Assembly: GCF_001625215.2 (NCBI RefSeq)
Contig: NC_030381.2
Span: forward strand, 51,297,214 to 51,361,213
DNA length: 64,000 nt
Origin: Daucus carota subsp. sativus
Taxonomy: Eukaryota; Streptophyta; Magnoliopsida; Apiales; Apiaceae
Reading direction: 5' to 3'
Each line of letters begins with the position of its first letter. Position 1 is the first letter of the stretch. Positions 54,550 through 64,000 of this stretch are shown in pieces. The notes below the pieces were generated by a model, which searched no databases, was not told the origin of the DNA, and saw only the letters and a program-made list of their open reading frames with translations. A program made the translations under genes and the position numbers.

Positions 54550-55902
54550 TCTCTCTCTCCCCTAAGCAAAAAGCTGGGGATAATAGCTAGGTAGGTAATA
54601 GCTTGTTGCAGAACCATCAGATCTAGTAATAGAGTAGAAAAGAAATGCGATGACTAGCATTTGAAAATGTAGAAAAAGGTTGAAAACGCAACCTCGGTAT
54701 TAAAAATGTCAAAATGCATTACTCATAGTACCAAAATTTCAACTGCCTATGAATCTAAAATGTACCAGTAGTTATGGTAGTACTTGCTGAAGAAAGTTGA
54801 GCCATATTGTAACTCAATGCTTCATTACTTCAACAGCATATATTAAACACACAAACAAACATAGTAATAAAGTTGAAGGTGAAAAAAGACCATTTTACCT
54901 GTAAATGGGATTTTACATGAGCTAAGGTGAGATCTTTTACATCCATGAGTTCAAGAACTGATTTTGGTGTGGCTCCTATTAAACCCACAAAGGAAAAGTC
55001 AAACTAAGTAAGTCAAAGTAATAATTTGTAGTAGTAGAAATTAATTTAGATGTAACAGGAGAGGTTAAATTAATTTTTGCCATACTTTCATGGCCACCAA
55101 GGAGCTCAACAGCATGAACAAAGCGAGCATGAAGCGTTGTAGTCCATCGCATCCTCGGGGCTCTCATGCTACGTTTAGCCGGAAACCTGGAAAGAAATCT
55201 TGATCTCATGAACCCTACCTGAGACTGGAAGCTGTCATGACTAGGGTTTGGAGTAGTAGGGGAAGTAGATGAGAGAGATGAAGTTGAATCAAGAGAGCAA
55301 GGCTGTTGCACAAATGGAAAATTCAGGTAAGGAGTGGTGGTTGCAGTGGGAGGGTTTTGTTGTTGGTAAACTGGGATTCCTCTAATGGGTTTTAAGTAAC
55401 CCATAAGCTCATCTGAGCTTAAGCCTCTCCCTCCCTGATACTGATGATTTTGGTTGTACAAGTGATGGTGATTGTTGTGGAGAATATTGTTTTGGTGGCC
55501 TTGTTGGTAATTGTGTTGGTTAAAATTGGTGTAGTGAAGAAGATGGTTGTTGTTGTTTTGGAGGAGATTATGGAAGTTTTGTTGGGTGGAAATGATGTTG
55601 TTATTGACTGGCTTTTGATAAGAAGCTGAGCTTGGATTTGACAGAGAGAGATCAAAACAAGAATTTGCAGCAGTGTTGTTGGTATCAGAGGGTTTTGAGA
55701 AGACTGAAGAATTAAAGATGGGTGATGATGAGCTGTTCTTGGAGTTGTCTAAAGCTCTTTTCCAGAAGCCTAAATCCATGCCATCTTTATCTTCTTCAGT
55801 TCTTGTTCTTCTCCATCCTCCTCCACCTCCTGATGCTCCTTTGCTGCTGTTTGGCAGGCTGATTTGCAAAGACAAGTCTGGTTGTGCTGGAAAGAGCTCC
55901 AT
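51388..55902 (-). CDS. KAN2: KANADI-type GARP transcription factor (KAN2-like)
   Basis: Six minus-strand exons, 55902-55086, 54975-54899, 53840-53795, 53646-53478, 52459-52396 and 51537-51388, give 440 residues. The N-terminus MELFPAQPDLSLQISL matches KAN2 and contains an EAR-type repression motif (DLSLQISL); a second DLSLS lies near residue 87. A long Asn/His/Gln-rich linker follows (about 100-170), then RPIRGIPVY-type sequence and the GARP DNA-binding domain at about 250-301 (RMRWTTTLHARFVHAVELLG ... LTLAHVKSHLQMYR). The C-terminus SSYERISEAMSSS and KPNLEFTLGRPLC also matches KAN2. KANADI proteins specify abaxial (lower) organ identity and oppose HD-ZIP III genes in the nucleus. At 440 residues it is longer than Arabidopsis KAN2 (388), mainly in the Asn/His-rich linker. 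The first ATG of the frame, 55902, is used. Confidence 0.96.
54480..54544. repeat. (CT)n microsatellite in KAN2 intron 2
   Basis: About 30 CT units preceded by CCCTCCCTCC and followed by CTCCCTCTCT, inside the intron 53841-54898. Confidence 0.92.
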
Positions 55903-58700
55903 CTCCCTCTTTTGTTCACCCAAACAAACAAGCCTTTACCTTCTTGATCCTTATGAAACAACCAAGTCTGGTTCTTGATCCTTAAGTACTGTTGAAAGAT
56001 CTCAAAAGAATGCTTGTAGGAGATGTATGAAGTATGATCAGTCCTTGTTACAAGTGTAGATGAGAAAGATTTTATAAATATATGATGGGTGGTTTTGATC
56101 TTTACTCAAATGAGGTTCATTTCATTGATGATGAAAAACTTGAGGAGTGGAGTAGTTGCAGAAGTTTTGGGAGATATCAGAGAGGAAAGAGAAGAGAAAG
56201 AATAAATGACAAGCTAAGCTAGGTATGAAATGAATGCTTGTTTCTTTTGTGTGAAGAAGTATATGTGGGAAAATGACACTTCTCTCTCCAGAGAGAGAGG
56301 GAGGAGAGAGATGAGTCCTTTTGTGGACGTGGGGGTAAGATTAGGAAGAAAAATAAAAGGAGATATAATATATAATAGATAGAAAAGGAAAAGTTGAAAA
56401 ATAAAACCAAGGTTTTTTAGAGACTTGTAATTTCCTTTCTCATCTTTCTTTTCTCTGTTTGGGTGGTTTTCTTTTAGGAAAGGAAAGGAGATTTTAGTGT
56501 AAGCTTTTAACGTCTTCATTTCACCTTCAACAACTCATACTCACCTTTTAAACCAAACACTCCACTACACTTGATAATTTAAGCTTATTTGTTTGTTTCT
56601 TACTCTTTTCCCGAAACCCTAAATTCAACACACTCAAATCAAATCCTAGGGCTTTGCTTTGATTATTACCTAATCATACTCCCTCGTTCTTCTCGTTATA
56701 ATTATACTACTATTGTTACTGTCTACTACTACTACGTGAGAAGAAAATGAATGCATATAATAATGTATTCTTTTACACTTATTCTCTGGTAAATGCTTTG
56801 TCTTTAATTGTTGTAAAACAGTACAATACCCTCATAAAGTACTTCTCTGCTATAGCTAGCTTTTACCTTTACAGACAGAAAGTCAAAACACCTCTAGCTA
56901 GTACTCAGACCATCCTAATTTGTAATCTCCGGTATAAAAAAAAATTTACTGCATCACTTTTCATCCAAGATGCTAAATATATGATTTTTCTTAGTAAGCT
57001 ATCAGGGAAGAGTCCTGAATCCTGATGAGTCCTTAATGTATTTTTACATCCCTCTACTAGTAACAAGGTCCTCCCTCTAAAACATTTTTAAAAATAATGA
57101 AAACTAAATCAATTTATTGGCAGAATTCAAAGTTGAATCACATAATTTATATTATAATTATTATTTGAGCTTTTAGGTAATTTCAGTTGTTTTCAAATAT
57201 AACAAGAATATAATTTTTTGAATTTTTTCTTTTGGTCATACATAAATATGTATTTTAAATACCTTGAACTTTTTTCTAGCTAATTATAATATTCCTATCA
57301 CACCGTTTGTACACATGGTACATTATACAAAACCGACATGCCATTATGACTTGCACAGTTTCATGGTTCCTCAGTTTTGTAGCCATAGTGTATTATTTAG
57401 AAAAAATATTAACGCTAGAGTGATGCAGATTACTGAGAACTATGTTGATTGAACTAAACTAATAGTATATAAAAAATATGCCTGGAGATCAGTAACAAGG
57501 GTTCATTACAAATATTGTCTCTAGCTAGGCGCAATAAATTCATAGATCTTACTACTGAGAAGAATTACTAAACAAAACATAGTTACTGACATTTGTTGAG
57601 CTCGATGAACAATGCATCACCTATCTCAACATGTCAACTTCTCAACCAAATTAAGCTATTGTGGTTAGATGACTTCAACTAGATACAATTAGAGAGAAAA
57701 TGTATAAATTTGAATACACGTGTGCTCACTTTTCTGCAAAATAATTAAGTTAATTACAGGAATTATATAGCTTAAATCTATAAATTTCATTCCCACTTAA
57801 AATAATGAAATACACTTGAAGACATATTTGTTTTTTGGGGCTAATATTAAGAGAAAAATGAAAGGCACATCTACACTTTTTTTTATTGTTAAATTGTGCT
57901 TATAATATTTTCCACATTGCATGACCAAAAAACTATTTAAATTAAAATGAATATTACTGTAAAGTGGGGGGAAATAGACCTCTAGGCTAGCTAGTACTAG
58001 TGAAAAGTAAAAACAAAGATGGGAAAATATCCTAGAATTTGCTAAAGCATAATATAAAGGGAAATTTTGAAATGCTATTCTTTCTTGGGCCTTTTACTTT
58101 ATTATATCTCCTTTTTATTGCCAAGATTACTGTACAAACTAGCTTGTATAACAAAAAGCATAATATGAAAATAGGTCAAAAGTGAAAGTTTCAGCTTGAA
58201 ATTATGTGACCTGCAAAATAAGTTGATATATGTGAAAGTATTTGTGTGAAAGACTTTCAGTACATTGATGTATGTGAGTACGTGACCAGCAAAATTAAGT
58301 GTTGTACATTGATATCTTATGGTGACTCAAGTTCCAACTCCTCGCACAGTCGCACTAATATTTTGATAATTTGTTCCATTTATCATGTCCCCACCACCTC
58401 TTGTCAATAAAGTCAAGTCAAGAAAATGCAAGCAACAAAAACATTTATGGAGCATGAAAGCCCATCAAGTTTTTGTACCCGGGCAGGAATGTTGACAACT
58501 GGATCTGGCCCATTATATGCTTCTCCTTTCATTTTGTTTAATTAATACGAAGAAATAATTTATAAATTGTAAGTGGGTCAGTTTTAAAATATGTGGATTT
58601 GAACAAAGTTTTTGTCTATGCTTTCGAAAAAATTGTTTTTAATTTTATACGAATAATAATATCTTATTAAAATTTAGATAAATTAAATGACTATTAATTA
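55903..58700. other. KAN2 promoter and upstream region
   Basis: The KAN2 5' UTR and promoter lie here on the minus strand. A GA-rich block at 56280-56315 (GAGAGAGAGGGAGGAGAGAG on the plus strand) is a possible BPC/GAGA-binding site, though that is only inference. TACTCCCTCGTTC at 56679 looks like a half-lost Stowaway end. No gene. Confidence 0.45.
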
Positions 58701-61700
58701 TAGTATAATATCGCAATAATGAATTAGGGTAATGATACGGCTAGAGTTGAATGTGAACATTTAACAACTCATTTAACGAAGAAAAATTCGTATATTTTAA
58801 AAGGAATAACAACTAAGACTATAAATTTTAGTGTTCTATTTTATTTACCCATGTAAGTATAATGAATGGATATGTTATTCGTCTTCAAAATTCAGTTACA
58901 TATTAAAATTTTCCTTTTGTTATTATCATATTTGTAGCATTATTCTTTATGTTAGATAGTTATCTTAGTAGTGCAAATAAAAATACTACTAAATATAAAT
59001 AATTTTTTTTTCATATTTGATGGATGGATTGTATACTATCTCATTAAAAAAAAATTAATATATGTTTAATATAAACTTTTATTTTAATAATTAAAATCAC
59101 ATTATAATCAAAATGAAAAATATGGAACCACACAAAAAAATTTCTTTGGAAATATGACTCTAATCCAAAAATATTGATTCAGATAAAAATAAAATGATCC
59201 CAAGAAATATGAATGTTATATACGGGGATCATTTTCCGGCAAAAGGAGGGATCGATTTTACAGATTGAAGTTTGGACAATTTTGCTCTCTCTACACTGTT
59301 GTTTTAATATCAAAGAACCCTCTTCGGGATGGTTTTCTGATTGCTTTTCAGGAGACATCAAGTAAAATTTGAGAAATATTCTATATATTTTCAAATTTTA
59401 GATATATATATATATTTTTATAATTTCACGAAATTTAGATTAATAATAAAAAAATAAACTTTTATAACCTTATATATTTCATATTTATTAATCTTATCAA
59501 TTACTCCTATTGAGTTCTAATCGTGCTGTTAAGATTCATCCTGAGCTTCCCGTAGGTAATGGTTTACTAGGAGTATTACACTATTACTTATACATCGCCT
59601 AGGGAAACTGAGACAAGAACTTCTTTAATCAGCTGACTAGCTAGTTTACGATGCTTCCGACCCACATTTCTTGCTTTTGAAAATTCCACAAAACATGCAG
59701 ATTACCCTAGCCCTATTAAACAAATTTCACTACCGAGAGAAGGTTGACATTTATCCCGTTTTAACTTAATTTAATACTCCTATTAACTAAACACGGCGAT
59801 AATGATGCGATGAAGGTCTTGTTTCAAAAACCTATGTTGTCAGTCCTTCGTATTGTTTAACGTAGATTCACAATATAAAATTCACATTGCTTCCAAGGCT
59901 GTCGGGAGTTCTAGAAAGACAAAACTGCGGTTTAATTTTATTGATTAGTGTTGCACGTACCAGCACAATCATGACCGTTGAGGAGGAAAAATTTCCGATT
60001 TACTGCGGAGTGTTGAATTGTTTTAAGCAAGGTTTTCTAGTTTTAAATTAGGCTAGGTAAGGAAGATTACCAAAGTTTAATGGTGACAGATTGTATATTT
60101 AGTGGGTGAGATTTGATATGTCTTTTTGTACGTAGATCTACGAGAAAGGAGAAAATGATGCTAAATCTCAATAAGAGATTTTATGGGATTTTTCTCTTCT
60201 TTATATTGTATTAGACAGATTTTGGAGCTTGAACGAGACTCTACTTAAACGTGTAGAGTTGTTTTTTCTATATTATTTAGGGCGGGTCTTGGAGCTTGGA
60301 CGAGACTCTACGGGATTGAGGGATGCGAGAATGGATTCGCGTAGAGATCGTATATAAATTGCAGATGATGTTATATAGGATGGTTTCTCTTGATTCTTAT
60401 TTAATATTTATTTCAATGATTGTACCCAAAAATTATACATATATAGACAAATGATTAAATATAAATTAATGTTATTTTAAATTAAAAACTACTCGCACAA
60501 TCACTATTATTAATTATAGATATCATCCGTGTATACGCTATTCATCAATATTTTATACAGTAAAATCATCAATTACTAATTTTTATAATTGAAAAAGTTT
60601 TCTTATGGTTGTTATTAATGGTTGATTATTGATAATCAATTTAGTTATATGCAATCCATGATATTAGCAAGTGGTGAGATGAGTTGTGTAGTGATGATAA
60701 ATAATCACTAATAACAGTAAGTTACAATGACATGTGACAATATGTCTATCGTGGTTGTAGGCAGTCATGAAATGGATCGATAATCATGCCAAAATGTTCA
60801 TCAATCTAGTATGAGAGAATATGATGATATATATTATATATATGAATATTTATATAGTTATATTTATAGTGATTTGTAATATATAAATGAATATTTTTTA
60901 GCATTAAAAATAGTGATAGAAATCTGACCAGGTTCAGTATTTCATGTCAATTTAATATATACTAGTCAAAAAACATATTAATTATAAAATAGAACAAATT
61001 GTCATGAAAAATGCTAGGACCCAAAATATGTTTCCAAATTTTCCCCCCAAATCCAGTTAACAATGTATGATTGCTTCCACTCACATTAATAATAATGAAA
61101 CTCTCAATATGCACATAAACCACCATTTAAAATCAGTTATATGTCTGTCACGTCATTTAAAAAATGAAATTGAAAATAGAATTTGAGATACGTAGCATTA
61201 CTGAGTTGTCATCATTCATATATAAAGATATATAGTTATTACAAGTTCTTGGACATAGTTAATTAATATGAAGAGGTTGATGTAATTTTGACTAAAAATT
61301 TAGACTAATGCAATGTTATGATTTAAATCAACTATATATATTTAATGTTATATTTATTTTTTAATATCAAATGTCACCATGTTATATATTTCAAGGAATG
61401 ACCGCGAAATTTAAAATCCAAGCTTCGAAAAGGTATGAAATCTCGAATGGACTCTCAATCATGTGTTTCTCAATGTATCACAGGAAAAATGATAGAATAT
61501 CAAAATTGTCTAAAAATATTGTCTAAATGATGGTACCTGTTGATAATTTTTCGATCAATATTACACCTCCCGTATATATAATGTGTCACTTGTTTAGTTG
61601 ATAAAATTTTCAATTAACCTGACGAATCCTGTTAATTGAGACAATACTTATGGGATATTTATATATCATCCGCCAGTAATCATATATTCATTCATTCAAC

Positions 61701-62358
61701 AAGTTAGAAAATGCAGATGAAAATTTAAATAAAATCAGGAAAGTAGAATATTCATCACATTAGTGGAAATTAGTTCGGTCAACATTGACTTTCCTTTCCT
61801 TCTTTTGTTTGTTTATTACAAGCGAAAGTCACGTGATATTTCAATTATTTATGTAGCTAGAATCTTCAAATTAAATAATTTGAGCAGATCCGATTGACTA
61901 ATGGAAATCTAAAACTTTGAATCTTATTCTTTTTCTAACACAAATACTGTTTCATATGAAAATAAGAAAGGGACACATCCTCCTCCAAACGCTTGTCTCT
62001 TTCACATACAAATACGAAAAAAGATAAAACAAATATGTATTTATATGGAGTATAATTAAAAATAAATATTTAATAAAGGAAAAAAAAATCACTGAAACAT
62101 CACTATCTTCATGGCGTTGTTCTGTCACTGGTAGATGGCACATGGGTCTCAAATGTTCTTCATTAACTACCCAACCTTACAACCACAACTTGTCCCTTGA
62201 TTTAACAATTTAGTTATCGACGGCATATGCCTTCTGTATTTTGCATATTTGTCCCACTATAATTGACATGAAAGAATGTTTACTAGTAGCTGTGTATATG
62301 ATCATAAGCACCCCCCTCGAATGAAATTCGATAGATACTCGATTCGAGTTGAGTCATC
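58701..62358. other. AT-rich intergenic DNA
   Basis: No gene is supported. A repeated GGAGCTTG(A/G)ACGAGACTCTAC motif occurs at about 60225 and 60290. A possible worn MITE runs from GAAAAATGCTAGGACCC (about 61007) to TACGTAGCATTACTGA (about 61204), with weak end pairing. Confidence 0.4.
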
Positions 62359-62361
62359 TTA

Positions 62362-62755
62362 GAGCATCTCCAACCATACAAACCCCTTAGTTAAAAAATG
62401 AGTTGTCATTCCAAATATAAAAAATTTAGCTAATCTGTTGAAAAAATCATACTCCAACCACGTGAACCTGTTGTCTATAATTTTAGCCAACCTCCTATGG
62501 ATGGCTAAATTTGTTGAACCTCTACAGGTCTGTAAGAAATCTGTAGGATGATTGCACATCATTTATTACCATATTGAACTGATATATTCTATTTTAACAA
62601 TCTAAAATATTAATACCATACTATTTTTAAATTATAGCCGACCAATATAGCCAATACCATTGAAGCAAAATGTCTTACAGGTTCAGCAAATTTTACATAA
62701 TGTCTTACAGGTCCAATTTAGCCAACGATTATAGCCAACACCGTTGGAGATGCTC
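62362..62755. mobile_element. Tourist-like (PIF/Harbinger) MITE
   Basis: Terminal inverted repeats GAGCATCTCCAAC and GTTGGAGATGCTC flanked by a TTA duplication on each side (62359-62361 and 62756-62758). 394 bp, non-coding, with CTTACAGGT repeats inside. Confidence 0.93.
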
Positions 62756-62807
62756 TTACACCACTAATAAAATCATATTATTTACCTTTTTTAGCTAGTA
62801 GATGATT

Positions 62808-63360
62808 GGGTTAATTATCAAGTTAGTCACTGAAGTGGGCTTAATGTATCAAGTTGGTCACTGAACTCAAAACGGTATCAAGATGGTCACTGAAGTGGCC
62901 ATAAATATCAAACAAGTACCTTGAAATATGAGTTCAAGCACTAAAAATATTATTTTTAAAGTTTTACACATTATTTTTAAATGTTACCACAAGCAAGTAA
63001 AAGATTATGACTTCTAATATTTATGACAAAAAATTTAGATTTTATCAAGTTTATTTATTATTTATTTTTAATTAAAACAAAGAAATAACTATATAATAAA
63101 AAATAAATAATAAATAAACTTGATAAAATCTAAATTTTTTGTCATAAATATTAGAAGTCATAACCTTTTACCTGGTTTTGGTAACATTCAAAAATAATGT
63201 GTAAAACTTTAAAAATAATATTTTTAGTGCTTGAACTCATATTTCAAGGTACTTGTTTGATATTTATGGCCACTTCAGTGATCATCTTGATACCGTTTTG
63301 AGTTCAGTGACCAACTTGATACATTAAGCCCACTTTAGTGACCAACTTGATAATTAACCC
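62808..63360. mobile_element. Mutator-type foldback MITE
   Basis: Two arms of about 260 bases each, starting GGGTTAATTATCAAGTT and nearly identical in inverse orientation, meet around an AT-rich centre near 63080. A perfect 10-base duplication, GTAGATGATT, flanks it (62798-62807, 63361-63370); 9-11 bases is the Mutator signature. Within each arm a (T)CAAG(T)TGGTCACTGAA unit recurs three times. Few arm mismatches point to a young copy. No transposase. Confidence 0.93.
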
Positions 63361-63380
63361 GTAGATGATTTAATCTATAT

Positions 63381-63794
63381 AGTAAAGTTCTATGGAGTAC
63401 ACAAAAACGTTGGAGTATTGGAGTACAAGTCATAATTTTTTAGTTTAATCAAAAATAATATTTTTGATTATTCAAATTTGTATATAATTTATCATTTATA
63501 AGTTGTCTTAATCATAATTATCAATTAATCAATAATATCTTTCAACTTTAACAAGTATTAAGATTTTTGTTCTGCTTATTAGTTATATTGCAGAACATGG
63601 TGCCACTGATTTATAAAAGTAATTGTTCTACGTTTTGATTACAATATTTATGTTGTAGAACATAATCTGCAGGTTGTAGAATGTTTACAAATATTGTAGA
63701 ACAAAAAAAATTGAATTTAGATGACTAGATTATATTTTATCCAATTTTGTACTCCAATACTCCAATGTTTTTGTGTACTCCATAGAACTTTACT
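63381..63794. mobile_element. MITE with about 48-bp inverted ends
   Basis: Left AGTAAAGTTCTATGGAGTAC and the inverse of the right end match for about 48 bases with one mismatch (ACGTTGG against ACATTGG). Interior AT-rich with GTAGAACA repeats. The target duplication is unclear (CTATAT left, CATATA right), so the superfamily is left open. 414 bp. Confidence 0.82.
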
Positions 63795-64000
63795 CATATA
63801 TTGATATAATATTAGAAAGAGATGAGGTGGACATTTATAGATAATAAGAATGGATTAACAAATATAGAAAACCAAGCGATGTTGGCTAAAAAAATTATTG
63901 CTAACAGGCTGTGGTTTGAGAAGGCAATATATGTATATTGATTAGTTATATGAGGTGCCAATTAGGATTTAGCTAAGAGGTTTGTGTGGGTTGGAGATGC

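Noticed and set aside
54176-54590. Open frames ending in Ser-Leu repeats within KAN2
   Set aside because: They lie in KAN2 intron 2 and come from the (CT)n tract.
55676-55690. TGGTATCAGAGG resembling a Copia primer site
   Set aside because: It lies inside KAN2 exon 1 and simply encodes serine and neighbouring residues on the minus strand.

Overview
This window is nuclear DNA of a flowering plant. The evidence is split genes with GT-AG introns that are AT-rich and up to 3.3 kb long, plant-specific families (XTH, KANADI, RCD1, plastid glycerol-3-phosphate acyltransferase), a nuclear tRNA-Ile(AAU), and plant transposons (Stowaway, Tourist, Mutator-like foldback, Helitron). Gene content and style suggest a eudicot. 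I cannot name the species. No CRISPR array, operon or bacterial feature is present.

Layout, left to right. 11-3396 (-): a broken LRR receptor kinase of the XII/EFR-Xa21 type. 4892-6042: a small Helitron and a MITE. 6506-12386 (+): a group G bZIP close to bZIP16/GBF1. 13708-15847 (+): a group III xyloglucan endotransglucosylase/hydrolase. 16330-19339 (-): an ABHD17-type alpha/beta hydrolase with a very cysteine-rich tail. 19340-24534: mostly non-coding. 24535-35031 (-): the plastid glycerol-3-phosphate acyltransferase ATS1, 12 exons, with transposon-filled introns. 35209-35282 (-): tRNA-Ile(AAU) just upstream of it. About 37300-44792 (+): RCD1. 44793-51387: non-coding, with two Stowaway MITEs, a long (TC)n tract and a Copia primer-site remnant. 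51388-55902 (-): a KAN2-like GARP transcription factor. 55903-64000: non-coding, ending in three MITEs placed one after another.

Exons were rebuilt by hand from splice signals and reading frame. Six intact protein genes give complete reading frames of 410, 372, 412, 440, 592 and 440 residues. The genes are not functionally clustered. They cover light and redox transcription (bZIP16), cell wall remodelling (XTH), protein depalmitoylation (ABHD17-like), plastid lipid synthesis (ATS1), stress hub signalling (RCD1) and leaf polarity (KANADI).

I did not find a convincing undescribed system. The points most worth a second look are the doubly broken and catalytically dead receptor kinase, the 32-cysteine tail grown by 24-bp repeats, the tRNA gene inside the ATS1 leader region, an array of AAAATGC...GCGTTTT quasi-palindromes, a strong hairpin inside an RCD1 intron, and a young 553-bp Mutator-type foldback element.
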